Shown: positions 21,269-31,392, counted from the first letter of the stretch. The stretch is 64,000 nucleotides of DNA from an uncultured Pelagibacteraceae bacterium (GCA_902561155.1 CACEOY010000002.1:62001-126000); one strand, 5' to 3'. The notes: generated from the letters alone by a model not told the origin. A program made the numbers and translations.

Positions 21269-22171
21269 CTAATTCTTAGGAAGCAAATTTTTTGATTTAC
21301 TTGCGTTAATCATAGACTTTTGTAGTTTTTCAAAAGCTTTTGTTTCAATTTGTCTAACTCTTTCTCTACTAATTTTAAATTTAGTACTTAATTCTTCTAA
21401 AGTTTTAGGATTTTCACTCAACCTTCTTGCTTTTAAAATATCAGCTTCTCTCTTATCAAGAATACTCATCGAATTATTTAACAATTCTTTTCTATCATTA
21501 AATTCTTGTTTTTGAGATAAAAGCAGTTCTTGATCTAAGTTTTCATCCACTAACCAATCTTGCCATTCGTCAGCTTCACCAGCTTTGATTGGGCTATTAA
21601 GAGACTTCTCCTGTCCCATCATTCTTCTGTTCATATTAATGACCTCATCTGAGTTTACGTCCAATCTTTTAGAAATTTCTTCAACTTGATTGTCTCTTAA
21701 ATCTCCTTCTTGACCAGGTGCTATTTGATTTTTAATTTTTTTAAGATTAAAAAAAAGTTTCTTTTGAGCTGTTGTTGTCCCCATTTTAACCAAACTCCAT
21801 GATCTCAAAACATATTCCTGTATAGAAGCTTTGATCCACCACATTGCATATGTCGCGAGTCGAAATCCTTTATCCGGATCAAATTTTTTGACTGCCTGCA
21901 TCAAACCTATATTTCCCTCAGAAATTAACTCGTTTACTGGCAAACCGTATCCTCTGTACCCCATAGCGATTTTTGCCACTAATCTTAAATGGCTTGTTAC
22001 TAATTTGTGTGCTGCTTTAAGATTACCTCTTTCTTTCCAATTTTTAGCTAACATGTACTCTTCCTCCGCGTCCAGCATTGGAAATTTTTTAATTTGAGAT
22101 AAATATAAAGACAGACTTCCTGAAGCAGGAGAAGGTAAGTTAGTTATTTCTTTATCTTTTGTCATAATCAA
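21269..22171 (-). CDS. rpoH: RNA polymerase sigma-32 factor RpoH
   Basis: A 300-aa heat-shock sigma factor. Region 1.2/2 reads LSLYLSQIKKFPMLDAEEE, the region 2 core is LISEGNIGLMQAVKKFDPDKGFRLATYAMWWIKASIQEYVL, and the RpoH-specific box QKKLFFNLKKIK follows at about 136-147. Region 4 ends in the helix-turn-helix TLEELSTKFKISRERVRQIE. A second in-frame Met (codon 3) is an alternative start. It is 16 bases downstream of rluD, the usual alphaproteobacterial partner. It likely drives chaperone and protease genes, with FtsH as probable control. Confidence 0.96.
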   Translation of the reverse strand: MIMTKDKEITNLPSPASGSLSLYLSQIKKFPMLDAEEEYMLAKNWKERGNLKAAHKLVTSHLRLVAKIAMGYRGYGLPVNELISEGNIGLMQAVKKFDPDKGFRLATYAMWWIKASIQEYVLRSWSLVKMGTTTAQKKLFFNLKKIKNQIAPGQEGDLRDNQVEEISKRLDVNSDEVINMNRRMMGQEKSLNSPIKAGEADEWQDWLVDENLDQELLLSQKQEFNDRKELLNNSMSILDKREADILKARRLSENPKTLEELSTKFKISRERVRQIETKAFEKLQKSMINASKSKNLLPKN

Positions 22172-22187
22172 ATAACTATATATAATT

Positions 22188-23171
22188 TTAATTTTTTAAA
22201 CTTTCAAGATAATCAACTAATTTTTTAAATTTTAAGGGCAATTTTGTTTTAAACTCTACCTTATTTAAGTTTCTTGGATGATCAAATCCTAATGTGTATG
22301 CGTGTAAAACTTGACCTTTAAATGAATTTAAGATTTTTTCAAACGTAGTATCAATTTTTTTAAATTTTAAATTTTTTTTGCGGTATTTTTGATCTCCGAG
22401 TAAACTGGTCCCTTTATAAATCATGTGAACTCTTATTTGATGAGTCCTTCCAGTTTTTAATTCAAATTCTATTAAACTTATTTTAGGAATATCTTTTTTG
22501 TTAAACACTTTTGTTATTGAATATTTTGTTATTGCCCTTTTTCCCTTAAACTCATCAGTGGTCATAAGCTGTCTATTTCTTTTACTTCTTGTAATAAATG
22601 TCTCAATAGTACCCTGTAGAGGTCTTATTACCCCCCAAATAAGCGCAATATATTTTCTTTTAATTGAATGTCTACTAAATTGCCGACCTAAATCAGCGTG
22701 AGTAAAATTATTTTTTGCTACTACTAAAAGTCCACTAGTATCTTTATCTATTCTATGAACAATTCCTGGTCTAGTTGATCCACCTAAATTAGATAATTTT
22801 TTTTTATATTTACCAACTAGAGCATTTACCAATGTATTATTTTTATTTCCCGCACCTGGGTGCACTACCATCCCTTGAGGTTTATTTATAATTATTAAGT
22901 CTTTATCTTCATAAACGATTTTTAAATTTACACTTGAAGGCATTATCTTTTTATTTATCTCCTCATGAAAAGTTATATTAATTTCATCATTATTCTTTAT
23001 TTTCTTTGACTGAGCTTCTACAATAATGTTATTTACCATAACTTTTTTCTGATTAATTAATTTTTTTATATTTGATCTAGTCATCTCTTTTAATTTTTCA
23101 GACAAAAATATATCAATTCTTTTTCCTTTATCTGAAGAGGTAGATAATATTTTAATTGTTTTATTTTTCAT
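22188..23171 (-). CDS. rluD: RluD-family 23S rRNA pseudouridine synthase
   Basis: A 327-aa RluA/RluD-type pseudouridine synthase. An S4 RNA-binding domain covers about residues 18-65 (RIDIFLSEKLKEMTRSNIKKL), followed by the catalytic domain with NKPQGMVVHPG (97-107) and the active-site motif HRIDKDTSGLLVVAK, with D142 the predicted nucleophile. Adjacency to rpoH supports RluD, which modifies helix 69 of 23S rRNA, rather than RluA or RluC, but the exact target is inferred. The start lies 21 bases from the divergent tRNA-Arg gene. Confidence 0.93.
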   Translation of the reverse strand: MKNKTIKILSTSSDKGKRIDIFLSEKLKEMTRSNIKKLINQKKVMVNNIIVEAQSKKIKNNDEINITFHEEINKKIMPSSVNLKIVYEDKDLIIINKPQGMVVHPGAGNKNNTLVNALVGKYKKKLSNLGGSTRPGIVHRIDKDTSGLLVVAKNNFTHADLGRQFSRHSIKRKYIALIWGVIRPLQGTIETFITRSKRNRQLMTTDEFKGKRAITKYSITKVFNKKDIPKISLIEFELKTGRTHQIRVHMIYKGTSLLGDQKYRKKNLKFKKIDTTFEKILNSFKGQVLHAYTLGFDHPRNLNKVEFKTKLPLKFKKLVDYLESLKN

Positions 23172-23192
23172 TTAATTTAAATTACTACTTGT

Positions 23193-23269
23193 GCGTTCGT
23201 AGCTCAACTGGATAGAGCGTCTGACTTCGGATCAGAAGGTTGAGGGTTCAAATCCTTCCGGGCGCACCA
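23193..23269 (+). tRNA. tRNA-Arg (anticodon TCG)
   Basis: A full cloverleaf of 77 bases can be folded by eye: acceptor GCGTTCG pairs with CGGGCGC (with two G-U pairs), the D arm is GCTC/GAGC, the anticodon stem TCTGA/TCAGA encloses loop CTTCGGA with anticodon TCG, and the T arm GAGGG/CCTTC encloses TTCAAAT. The 3' CCA is encoded. It should read CGA, an arginine codon. It is divergent from rluD, and its 3' end is only 2 bases from the stop codon of the convergent glycosyltransferase gene. Confidence 0.95.
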
Positions 23270-23271
23270 TG

Positions 23272-24078
23272 TCAAGCAATCCAATTTTTCAATATATCTT
23301 GATTTTTTTGAATATAATCTGGAAAAGATTTATCTATACTAACTTTTTTTATTTTAAAACCACGTTCAAATACATCTTCTCCTTTTCGAATTTTATCTCT
23401 TATTTTTGACTCGTTTGTTAAATGTTCCTTATTAAACTCTCCATGTGCAAAAGATCTTATTTTTTTTGAAATGTTTTCAGCGCTTTGTAAATAAGCAAAG
23501 TGCCAACCACCGTCTTGGATAATTTGAATATTTTTTGGTTTATCTATCCTCCAAAAAGGATATTTTTTAAACTTTAAATTTCTTAACCATTGAGGAGATT
23601 TTAATTTCTTTTTTAAACAAATTTTTGAACCATGCCAATTATTTTCATCTAAATTTAAAAAATTAATTTTATACATAAACATTCTTTGTGAAAATACTCC
23701 AAAATTTTTTTTATTGAATAAGTTTAATTTTTTCAAATTTGGAACTTCATCAACATCAGATAAAATAATTAAATCCTCATCATCAGCTTTGCTGAGGACT
23801 TTCATTAATGAATTTCGTTGATGCTGCTCAACTAAAGACTCTCCACCTTCATGTGGTTTTTTTATATTTTCAGGAGTATCATCAACAACAATATACCTAA
23901 TTTTTTTTTTAAATTTCTGATACTTACTAATATCAAATTGTAATTTTTTTTCTTTTCCTTGATGATTAACTGTAGACTCAACTATTACAAAGTAGTCTAC
24001 AAACTCGTTTAAAATATTAAATCTTAAATCAGCTATATGCTCTTCGTTAAAATATTGAAAGCAATCATATATTGCCAT
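23272..24078 (-). CDS. Glycosyltransferase family 17-like protein
   Basis: A 268-aa protein resembling GT17 (beta-1,4-N-acetylglucosaminyltransferase-like) enzymes found in bacterial surface-glycan islands. The opening MAIYDCFQYFNEEHIADLRF, then FVIVESTVNHQGKEK, QRNSLMKVL and the probable metal/sugar-nucleotide motif LSDVDEVPN (DVDE at 108-111) are characteristic. GGWHFAYLQSAENI near 185-198 is also family-like. No membrane segment is evident. It is the last gene of a minus-strand run with a 2OG-oxygenase-like gene and an ABC exporter, and its end nearly touches tRNA-Arg, a typical insertion-site context. The acceptor substrate is unknown. Confidence 0.8.
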   Translation of the reverse strand: MAIYDCFQYFNEEHIADLRFNILNEFVDYFVIVESTVNHQGKEKKLQFDISKYQKFKKKIRYIVVDDTPENIKKPHEGGESLVEQHQRNSLMKVLSKADDEDLIILSDVDEVPNLKKLNLFNKKNFGVFSQRMFMYKINFLNLDENNWHGSKICLKKKLKSPQWLRNLKFKKYPFWRIDKPKNIQIIQDGGWHFAYLQSAENISKKIRSFAHGEFNKEHLTNESKIRDKIRKGEDVFERGFKIKKVSIDKSFPDYIQKNQDILKNWIA

Positions 24079-24081
24079 AAT

Positions 24082-24789
24082 TTATTTTTTAGTAAAAGTC
24101 GTTAAACCTATTTTTTTTCCTTCAATTTTAGATGAAGAGCAATGTAAATTAGTTCTATCGAAAATTAGCATAGACCCTAACTCCCATTCATAAACTAATT
24201 CAATTTCAAGACCTAAAAGATTATCTAGTTTTTCGTGTTCTAAAAATTTTTTGTGATCCTCATTACTAAAAGGCTTGTTTCCAAACATTCCGATATGTTT
24301 ATTTGACCTTATATTTTGTCCGTAATTAAGATTTGTTTTTTCTAATTCTTTTTTATCCATTGTAAAATTAGTAGATTTTCCATAGTATCTATTTTTGAAA
24401 ATCACTGTACTTCCAACTGGTGTAAGTGGTATTAAACTTTGCTTATAAATTAAGTCTTCAAAATTAAAACCCCCATCAATGTGCAACCCTATTGGATTAT
24501 AGCTTTCTTGAAAAAGTCCATAAATTATATCTCCATTATCTGTTTTTAAATTATCATATTGAAAATCACCAATTTCATTTTTTAATTTTTTATAAAATAA
24601 TTCCTCCAATTCTTTACCATATTCTTTTAACCACCTCTTTTTAATTACATTTTGTTTTTTGTTATGAATTGTTGTCGGTAATTGTTCATAAAGTTTAAGA
24701 AACTTATTAATTTCATCTTTACTGAATAAATTTTTAATTACTTTCGGAGGACTTTCATTTTTCTTAATTTCCTCTATTTTATAATGCAT
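24082..24789 (-). CDS. 2-oxoglutarate/Fe(II) oxygenase-like protein
   Basis: A 235-aa protein with the arrangement of an Fe(II)/2-oxoglutarate dioxygenase: H103 and D105 in GLHIDGG, a distal H216 in NLHCSSS, and basic residues K225/K226 that could bind 2-oxoglutarate, all on a beta-rich core (SLIPLTPVGSTVIFKN, WELGSMLIFDRTN). I do not recognise a characterised subfamily. It lies 3 bases upstream of the GT17 gene and its start abuts the ABC permease stop, so the four genes probably form one transcript. Hydroxylation of a glycan, lipid or exported product is an inference from context only. Confidence 0.6.
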   Translation of the reverse strand: MHYKIEEIKKNESPPKVIKNLFSKDEINKFLKLYEQLPTTIHNKKQNVIKKRWLKEYGKELEELFYKKLKNEIGDFQYDNLKTDNGDIIYGLFQESYNPIGLHIDGGFNFEDLIYKQSLIPLTPVGSTVIFKNRYYGKSTNFTMDKKELEKTNLNYGQNIRSNKHIGMFGNKPFSNEDHKKFLEHEKLDNLLGLEIELVYEWELGSMLIFDRTNLHCSSSKIEGKKIGLTTFTKK

Positions 24790-25581
24790 TTATTCTCCAA
24801 CATTAATTAAAGTTCCTCTAACTTTTGCCCCAGCATATGAAATATAAAAAACTGCAACTCCTAGCATGAAGTAAAAAATAGAAATGGTTATTGCTAAAAT
24901 TATTTGACTATAACTTATAATATCATTAATTAAAATGTTTCTCATTTCTTCAAAAATATGAACTAAAGGTAGTATTTTTGCAATTATCTGCAACCATTCA
25001 GGTAAGATTTCTATTGGATAATATATACATCCTAATGGAGCTAAAAAAAATAGACTTGCCCAAGCTATATTCTCAAATGAAGGTCCAAATCTAATCAATC
25101 CAGAAGTTACCAACAAACCTAAAGTAATTCCAAAGATATAAAGACTTAATAACAAAGATATTAGGGGCAAACCAATTTTAAAAATAGAAACTCCAAATAA
25201 TGGTATCGCAAGCAATGCAGCTGGAACCATGCCAATGAGAGTTCTTACAATTGCTGTTAATGTCAAGGCAGCAATAATTTCTTTAATTTTAATTGGTGAA
25301 ATAAATAAATTTGTAAAATTTCTACTCCATATTTCTTCCAAAAACATCATGTTATAGCTTATACTTGATCTAAACAGAAAATCGTAAAGTATTGCTGCAG
25401 ATAAAATTACACCTACAGTGTTATTATAATAAGTTGAGCTTAAGGTGAAAAATTTTGATATAAATCCCCACAAAAATATTTGAATACTTGGCCAATAAAT
25501 TAAATCTAAAATTCTTGGGAAAGAACTTTTTATCAAATAAAAATGTCTCAAACTTAGACCGTAAACTTTATTCCAATTCAT
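24790..25581 (-). CDS. ABC-2 type transporter permease
   Basis: A 263-aa integral membrane protein of the ABC-2 export family with about six hydrophobic segments (for example VGVILSAAILYDFLF, LTATVRTLIGMVPAALLA-like, LISLLLSLYIFGITLGLLV and IILAITISIFYFMLGVAVFY). It overlaps the ATPase gene by 14 bases, making a two-gene half-transporter that would work as a dimer. ABC-2 permeases export polysaccharides, lipids or drugs. Company of a glycosyltransferase and an oxygenase suggests a surface glycan or lipid substrate, though the protein itself gives no substrate clue. Confidence 0.85.
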   Translation of the reverse strand: MNWNKVYGLSLRHFYLIKSSFPRILDLIYWPSIQIFLWGFISKFFTLSSTYYNNTVGVILSAAILYDFLFRSSISYNMMFLEEIWSRNFTNLFISPIKIKEIIAALTLTAIVRTLIGMVPAALLAIPLFGVSIFKIGLPLISLLLSLYIFGITLGLLVTSGLIRFGPSFENIAWASLFFLAPLGCIYYPIEILPEWLQIIAKILPLVHIFEEMRNILINDIISYSQIILAITISIFYFMLGVAVFYISYAGAKVRGTLINVGE

Positions 25582-26302
25582 TTTTGTTTCTCGCTAATTT
25601 TAAAAATGTATCTTCTAAATTATTTCTACCGTGTTTATCAATTAAAGATTGGCATGTTCCTCTATCAACTATCTCGCCCTCCTTCATCATTATGACTTGG
25701 TCACAAAGTCTTTCCACCTCTTTCATGTTATGTGATGCTAATAGTATTGAAACTTTATTTTTTGACTTATAATCCTCTATATATTTTCTTACAAAATCTC
25801 CGATATCAGGATCTAGACTTGCAGTTGGTTCATCTAAAAATAAAATTTTGGGATTATTTATGAGTGATTTTGCCAAAGAAACTCTATTTTTTTGTCCAGA
25901 CGACAACTCTCCTGTTTTTTTGTTTAGAAAAAAATCTAAATTGAGGTCATAAGAAATTTCCTGTATTCTTTTAGTCAAATCTTTAACACCATATAGCCTG
26001 CCGTATATCTCCAAGTTTTCTTTTACAGTAAGTTTCTTGGGTAATTCCACATACGGTGATGCAAAATTAAATTGACTTAATAATTTTTCTCTATTTAAAT
26101 TTTCAAAATTTTCATCATCTATAAGAATTTTACCATTTGAAGGTTTAATTAATCCAAGTAACATTCCTATTGTGGTTGTTTTTCCACATCCATTCGGCCC
26201 TAGAACACCTAATGTCTGCCCATTATCAATATGAAAGTTTATGTTTTTAACTGCAGTGAAATTTTTAAATTTTTTCTCTAAATTTTTTACTTCTAATTTC
26301 AT
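25568..26302 (-). CDS. ABC transporter ATP-binding protein
   Basis: A 244-aa ABC ATPase. Walker A GPNGCGKTT is at 35-43, the Q-loop lies near FNFASPYVELP (79-89), the signature LSSGQ is at 133-137, Walker B ILFLDE is at 153-158 with D-loop SLDP, and the switch His is in LLASHNMKEVE. The C-terminus lacks the extra carbohydrate-binding domain of Wzt-type ATPases. It pairs with the overlapping ABC-2 permease downstream and shares one base with tsaC upstream, so it may be cotranscribed with that housekeeping gene. Confidence 0.92.
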   Translation of the reverse strand: MKLEVKNLEKKFKNFTAVKNINFHIDNGQTLGVLGPNGCGKTTTIGMLLGLIKPSNGKILIDDENFENLNREKLLSQFNFASPYVELPKKLTVKENLEIYGRLYGVKDLTKRIQEISYDLNLDFFLNKKTGELSSGQKNRVSLAKSLINNPKILFLDEPTASLDPDIGDFVRKYIEDYKSKNKVSILLASHNMKEVERLCDQVIMMKEGEIVDRGTCQSLIDKHGRNNLEDTFLKLARNKNELE

Positions 26303-27252
26303 TATTTTGAAGCTCTTTTAAGTCTATCATTAATTGCAATTCCAACTCCTGTGTTAGGAATTTTTGCAACATAAATCTTATTATATCCTCTTTTTTTAAC
26401 AATTCTAAAAAACTTATATAAGTTTTTTGCAGCCTCATTTAAATTAGATTTTCTACTTAAATTAAAAGAGTTTCTTGTCACAGGGTATTTCTTTCCAAAT
26501 GTTATAAATGCATATTTATCAGGACATTGATTTTTATTTAAATAAATAGGTATGCCTGGTGAATAATGTTTTTTTAACGATCCCGGCGATTTAAGAATTG
26601 TTTGTTTTGTTAAAATTTTTATTTTTGTTTTTAAAATATTCTCAATTTGTTTAGGGGTAATTACTCCAGGCCTTAAAATACACACTTTATCAACTAAATT
26701 TAAAACAGTTGATTCTATTCCAATTTTTGAAATACCGCCATCGACCACCTTAATTTTATTATTAAATTCTTCAAAAACATCCAAAGGCTTTACTGGGCTC
26801 ACACCAGATGACTTATTAGCGCTTGGCATTGCTAATGGAAATTCAATTTTTTTTAATAATTTTCTTATTATTTTATTTTTTGGAAATCTAACACCTACGG
26901 TTTTTAAATTTCCGCAAGCCAGAGGTTTAATTTTGGAATTATTTTTTTTCTTTACAATATAAGTAATTGGTCCTGGACTAAATTTTTTGTAAATTTTGTA
27001 AAATTTTTTATCTAATAAAACATCCTTTTTGGCGTGATTCAAATTATAATAGTGAATAATAAGCGGATTTTTCTTTAATCTTTTTTTAATTTTAAAAATT
27101 TTTTTAATTGAACTATTAGAATATGCATTTCCAGCCAAACCATATACAGTTTCTGTTGGCAAACCAATTATGCCATTTTTTTTAAGAATATTAATAATTT
27201 TAATTAAATTCTTTGAATTAAATTTGATTATATTTGAATAGATATTCTTCAT
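26302..27252 (-). CDS. tsaC: L-threonylcarbamoyladenylate synthase (Sua5/YwlC type)
   Basis: A 316-aa enzyme making threonylcarbamoyl-AMP from Thr, bicarbonate and ATP for the t6A37 modification of ANN-decoding tRNAs. The N-terminal YrdC domain has GIIGLPTETVYGLAGNA (about 28-44), the KRLKKNPLIIHY segment and PLAMPSANKSSG. The linker SLKKHYSPGIP and a C-terminal Sua5 domain (from about 215) make it the long Sua5/YwlC form rather than short TsaC. It is divergent from xseB across 21 bases. Confidence 0.92.
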   Translation of the reverse strand: MKNIYSNIIKFNSKNLIKIINILKKNGIIGLPTETVYGLAGNAYSNSSIKKIFKIKKRLKKNPLIIHYYNLNHAKKDVLLDKKFYKIYKKFSPGPITYIVKKKNNSKIKPLACGNLKTVGVRFPKNKIIRKLLKKIEFPLAMPSANKSSGVSPVKPLDVFEEFNNKIKVVDGGISKIGIESTVLNLVDKVCILRPGVITPKQIENILKTKIKILTKQTILKSPGSLKKHYSPGIPIYLNKNQCPDKYAFITFGKKYPVTRNSFNLSRKSNLNEAAKNLYKFFRIVKKRGYNKIYVAKIPNTGVGIAINDRLKRASK

Positions 27253-27273
27253 AATTTATTTAATATACAATAA

Positions 27274-27498
27274 ATGACTAGTAAAAATATTCCAGCAGAT
27301 ATTAAAAAGAAATCAATAAAAGAGACTAAAGAAGAAATCAATAAAATTTTAGATAAAATTGAGAAAGGTGAGACAAATCTTGAAAACAATACCAACGATT
27401 ATGATATGCTTCTTAAATTGAACAAACACATGGATGATCTTTTTAAAAAAAAATTAAAAGAGATTAATTCATTAGGTAAAAAAAATGATAAAAAATAG
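27274..27498 (+). CDS. xseB: Exodeoxyribonuclease VII small subunit
   Basis: A 74-aa helical protein with the XseB core (about 17-66): KETKEEINKILDKIEKGETNLE and then YDMLLKLNKHMDDLFKKKLKEI. It partners the large subunit XseA in single-strand DNA exonuclease VII; xseA is not in this window. The basic 16-residue N-terminus is slightly longer than usual. It overlaps ispA by 14 bases, in the xseB-ispA-dxs order widespread in proteobacteria, which supports the call despite its small size. Confidence 0.9.
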   Translation: MTSKNIPADIKKKSIKETKEEINKILDKIEKGETNLENNTNDYDMLLKLNKHMDDLFKKKLKEINSLGKKNDKK

Positions 27499-28360
27499 AT
27501 TAAAATCAAATGCAAAAAAGATTGATTTGTTTTTAAAAAAATACTTAAAAGGTCAGAAAAGAAGTTTACTAATTAACCCAATGAGTTATGGCGTTCTATC
27601 CGGGGGAAAAAAAATTAGATCAAGTGTTATTTTAGCCACTGGAAAATTATACAACATTAAATCAAATAAATTATTTAATATTTGTGGTGCCGTTGAATGT
27701 ATTCATTCATACTCATTAATTCATGATGATTTACCCTGTATGGATAATGATAAACTTAGAAGAGGAAAAGCCACAGCTCATATTAAGTATGGAGAGTCTA
27801 CAGCAGTGCTAGCGGGAAATTCTCTGTTAACTTTAGCATTTGAAATGATTTCTGACTATAGATTTAAAATTAAAGATCAAAATAAAATTTTACTTATTAA
27901 AAAATTAGCAGAGTGCTCTGGCCATACAGGAATAGCGGGAGGTCAAGAATTAGATTTAAAATATGAAAAAAAAAGAAAGAATTTTAAAGATATAATAAAT
28001 ATGCAAAGAAAAAAAACTGGAAAATTATTTAGTTTTTGTTGCTTTGCTGCTGGTCAAATCGCAGGTAAAAGCAATGAAGTAAACAAAGGTTTAATAAAAT
28101 TAGGAGAGGATATTGGTCTATTGTTTCAATTGGCAGATGATTTTTTGGACGTAACAGGAAAATCTAAATATACTGGTAAAACAGTCAATAAAGATAAAAA
28201 AAAAGGAAAATCCACAATTGTAAATTTAGTAGGATATAATTACGCTTATGATTATGCTAATAACATAAAAAAAAATATATTGAGAAAACTTGAAAAACAT
28301 GGAAATAAAGCGAACGATTTGAAAAACATTGTAAATTTTATTTTAGAAAGAAAATATTAA
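27485..28360 (+). CDS. ispA: Farnesyl diphosphate synthase (polyprenyl synthetase)
   Basis: A 291-aa short-chain prenyl transferase condensing IPP with DMAPP/GPP to farnesyl (or geranylgeranyl) diphosphate. The first aspartate-rich motif is [10 protein letters not shown] with the two-residue insertion typical of bacterial IspA, the second is [12 protein letters not shown], and GGKKIR marks the N-terminal IPP site. It is located between xseB (14-base overlap) and dxs (1-base overlap), as in E. coli. Its products feed undecaprenyl, quinone and, by inference, retinal precursors for proteorhodopsin. Confidence 0.95.
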   Translation: MIKNRLKSNAKKIDLFLKKYLKGQKRSLLINPMSYGVLSGGKKIRSSVILATGKLYNIKSNKLFNICGAVECIHSYSLIHDDLPCMDNDKLRRGKATAHIKYGESTAVLAGNSLLTLAFEMISDYRFKIKDQNKILLIKKLAECSGHTGIAGGQELDLKYEKKRKNFKDIINMQRKKTGKLFSFCCFAAGQIAGKSNEVNKGLIKLGEDIGLLFQLADDFLDVTGKSKYTGKTVNKDKKKGKSTIVNLVGYNYAYDYANNIKKNILRKLEKHGNKANDLKNIVNFILERKY

Positions 28361-30279
28361 TGGCCAAATTACTAGATAAAATTAATTATCCTTCAGATCT
28401 TAGAAAATTTGAGAAAAAGGATTTAAAACAAATTTCTGAAGAACTGAGATCAGAGTTAATAGATGTGGTTTCAGAAACGGGAGGTCATTTAGGCGCCGGC
28501 CTTGGTGTAGTAGAGCTAACCGTTGCATTGCACTATGTTTTTAATACTCCTAAAGACAAACTAGTTTGGGATGTAAGTCACCAATGCTATCCACATAAAA
28601 TAATAACAGGTAGGAAAAAAGAAATCAGAACTTTAAGAAAAGGTGGAGGATTATCAGGCTTCACTAAAAGAGAAGAAAGTGAGTACGATCCGTTCGGTGC
28701 AGCCCACAGCTCAACTTCAATTTCTTCAACTTTAGGAATGTCAGTTGCAAAGAAACTTTCAAATGACAATAACAATGTTATAGCGGTAATAGGAGACGGT
28801 GCTATGAGTGCTGGAATGGCCTATGAAGCAATGAATAACGCTGGAGCGTTAAAATCTAAGTTAGTTGTGATTTTAAACGACAACGAAATGTCTATTGCTA
28901 AACCTGTCGGAGCGATGAGTAAATATTTAGCAAAATTACTATCTGGAAAGCTATATTTTAGTTTGAGAGAAACAATTAAATTAATTACCTCAGCATTTTC
29001 AAAAAGGTTTACCCAAAAAGCCGGGAAAGCAGAAGACATTTTAAGAGGGATTGTGACAGGAGGTACGTTGTTCAGCGAACTAGGGTTTTACTATATAGGA
29101 CCAATTGATGGACACGATGTTGATTATTTAGTTCAAATTTTAGAAAATGTGAAAAAGTCTAAACATGAAGGCCCAATTTTAATACATGCCATAACTCAAA
29201 AAGGAAAAGGTTATAAACCTGCAGAAGATTCTGGAGATAAATATCATGGAGTTTCAAAATTTAATATTTCTACAGGTCAACAAAGTAAATCAAAATCTAA
29301 TGTGCCTTCTTATACAAAAGTATTCTCAGAAACTTTAATAAAACATGCTGAGAAAGATACTAAAATTATTGGTATTACAGGAGCTATGCCTTCTGGCACT
29401 GGTCTTAATTTATTCGAGAAAAGATTTCCTGATAGAATGTTTGATGTAGGTATAGCTGAACAACATGCTGTAACCTTTGCAGCTGGTTTAGCTACAGAAG
29501 GATATAAGCCCTATGCAGCTATTTATTCAACATTTTTACAAAGAGCTTATGATCAAGTTGTACATGACGTTGCTTTGCAATCTCTCCCAGTAAGATTTGC
29601 TATAGATAGAGCAGGATTAGTGGGAGCGGATGGGCCAACACATGCTGGTTCTTTCGATATAACTTACTTATCTACTTTACCAAATTTTGTTGTAATGGCC
29701 GCAAGTGACGAGTCGGAACTAGTCAAAATGATAAATACTTCAGTCCACATTAATGATAGGCCATCTGCTTTTAGATATCCAAGAGGAAATGGTGTTGGTG
29801 TTGAGTTGCCAGGAATAGATGAGATTTTAGAAATAGGCAAAGGAAAGATAGTTTGTGAGGGAAAACAAGCTGCAATATTAAATTTTGGAGCTAGGTTAGA
29901 TGAGTGTAAAAAGGCTAGAGAGATTCTAGAAAAAAAAGGAATTAAGATATCAATAATAGATGCTAGATTTGCTAAACCATTAGATGAAAAATTAATTCTT
30001 GAGATAGCCTCAAACCATGAATTAATTCTAACAATAGAAGAGGGCTCTATAGGAGGATTTGGTTCTCATGTTATGAAACTTCTTTCTGATAGAGGTGTTT
30101 TTGACAAAGGACTGAAATTCAGATCAATGTTTTTACCGGATATTTTTATAGACCAAGATACTCCTGAAAAAATGTACGAGAAAGCTGGTTTAAACTTCAA
30201 TTCTATCGTTGAAAAAATTGAAGAAGCTCTAAAATCCAACATTATATTTGCAAAAAATAAAAATAAATTTTCAAATTAG
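28360..30279 (+). CDS. dxs: 1-deoxy-D-xylulose-5-phosphate synthase
   Basis: A 639-aa thiamine-diphosphate enzyme and first step of the MEP isoprenoid pathway (pyruvate plus glyceraldehyde 3-phosphate). The order is [23 protein letters not shown] near 38-60, the [16 protein letters not shown] segment near 68-83, ThDP motif [18 protein letters not shown] near 145-162, then the transketolase pyrimidine domain ([33 protein letters not shown]) and C-terminal domain ([12 protein letters not shown]). It ends in a 4-base tail-to-tail overlap with aroC. Confidence 0.98.
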   Translation: MAKLLDKINYPSDLRKFEKKDLKQISEELRSELIDVVSETGGHLGAGLGVVELTVALHYVFNTPKDKLVWDVSHQCYPHKIITGRKKEIRTLRKGGGLSGFTKREESEYDPFGAAHSSTSISSTLGMSVAKKLSNDNNNVIAVIGDGAMSAGMAYEAMNNAGALKSKLVVILNDNEMSIAKPVGAMSKYLAKLLSGKLYFSLRETIKLITSAFSKRFTQKAGKAEDILRGIVTGGTLFSELGFYYIGPIDGHDVDYLVQILENVKKSKHEGPILIHAITQKGKGYKPAEDSGDKYHGVSKFNISTGQQSKSKSNVPSYTKVFSETLIKHAEKDTKIIGITGAMPSGTGLNLFEKRFPDRMFDVGIAEQHAVTFAAGLATEGYKPYAAIYSTFLQRAYDQVVHDVALQSLPVRFAIDRAGLVGADGPTHAGSFDITYLSTLPNFVVMAASDESELVKMINTSVHINDRPSAFRYPRGNGVGVELPGIDEILEIGKGKIVCEGKQAAILNFGARLDECKKAREILEKKGIKISIIDARFAKPLDEKLILEIASNHELILTIEEGSIGGFGSHVMKLLSDRGVFDKGLKFRSMFLPDIFIDQDTPEKMYEKAGLNFNSIVEKIEEALKSNIIFAKNKNKFSN

Positions 30280-31358
30280 CTACACTGAGCTTTATTCATC
30301 ATATACTGATCTAATAACACGCATGCGAGCATAGCTTCACCTATGGGCACAGCTCTAATTCCTACGCATGGGTCATGTCTGCCTTTAACAGAAATTTTAG
30401 TATTTTTTCCTTTTTTATTTATAGTTTCCCTACTATTTAAAATAGAAGAGGTTGGTTTAACTGCAAATGATGCAATGATTTCTTGGCCTGATGAAATACC
30501 GCCTAAAATTCCTCCGGCTTTATTACTTTTGAAACTAATTTTTTTTGCACCACCTCGAATTTCATCAGAATTTTCCTCCCCAGTTAAGTGTGCTGATCCC
30601 ATCCCAGCACCAATATTAACTCCTTTAACTGCGTTAATGCTCATAAGTGCTGAAGCTATATCTGCGTCTAGTTTTGAGTAAATTGGAGATCCTAATCCAA
30701 TCGGAACACCTCTTGCCCTTAGTTCTATTACGGCTCCACAAGATGAACCTGACTTTCTAATTCCTAATAAATATTTTTCCCATAATTTTACCGATGATTT
30801 ATCTGGACAGAAGAATGGATTTCTTCTTATTTCTTTATCATTCCACTTTAAAATATTGCATCCCAAAATACCTAATTGAGTTACAGCTCCAACTATACTA
30901 AATTTTTTTCCAATGATTTTTTTAAGAACAATTTTTGCTATAGCTCCTGCTGCAACTCTGCTTGCAGTTTCTCTAGCAGATTGACGACCGCCGCCTCTGT
31001 AATCTCTTATACCGTATTTTTTAAAATACGTGAAGTCAGCATGTCCCGGCCTAAATTTATCTTTGATTGACTCATAATCTCTAGATCTTTTGTCCTCGTT
31101 ATAAATAATCATTGAAATAGGAGTTCCCGTAGTTTTACCTTGGAAGACACCAGATAAAATGGAAACTTTATCACTTTCTTTCCTTTGCGTAGTAAATTTT
31201 GACTGCCCAGGCCTTCTCTTATCCATATCCTTTTGAATTTCTTTCTCAGAAATAGTAATATTTGGCGGACAACCATCAACTATACAGCCAATAGCTGGCC
31301 CATGCGATTCCCCCCAAGTTGTGAACCTAAAAATTTTTCCAAAAGTATTAAAAGACAT
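30276..31358 (-). CDS. aroC: Chorismate synthase
   Basis: A 360-aa FMN-dependent enzyme converting EPSP to chorismate, the last common step to aromatic amino acids and folate pABA. Conserved segments are [20 protein letters not shown] (13-32), [18 protein letters not shown] (46-63), [28 protein letters not shown] (104-131) and the C-terminal [19 protein letters not shown]. It overlaps the dxs 3' end by 4 bases (shared TTAG), and its start faces pdxH across 34 bases. Confidence 0.98.
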   Translation of the reverse strand: MSFNTFGKIFRFTTWGESHGPAIGCIVDGCPPNITISEKEIQKDMDKRRPGQSKFTTQRKESDKVSILSGVFQGKTTGTPISMIIYNEDKRSRDYESIKDKFRPGHADFTYFKKYGIRDYRGGGRQSARETASRVAAGAIAKIVLKKIIGKKFSIVGAVTQLGILGCNILKWNDKEIRRNPFFCPDKSSVKLWEKYLLGIRKSGSSCGAVIELRARGVPIGLGSPIYSKLDADIASALMSINAVKGVNIGAGMGSAHLTGEENSDEIRGGAKKISFKSNKAGGILGGISSGQEIIASFAVKPTSSILNSRETINKKGKNTKISVKGRHDPCVGIRAVPIGEAMLACVLLDQYMMNKAQCS

Positions 31359-31392
31359 AGTTATTTAATGTATAAATTATTTTAAATAAATT

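Noticed and set aside
23193-26302. Integrated element with attachment site at tRNA-Arg
   Set aside because: No integrase gene and no duplicated tRNA 3' end were found on the far side of the block, so only a variable block beside a tRNA is claimed.
28360-30279. dxs as a second transketolase copy
   Set aside because: Shared thiamine-diphosphate motifs only; domain order and the xseB-ispA context identify Dxs.
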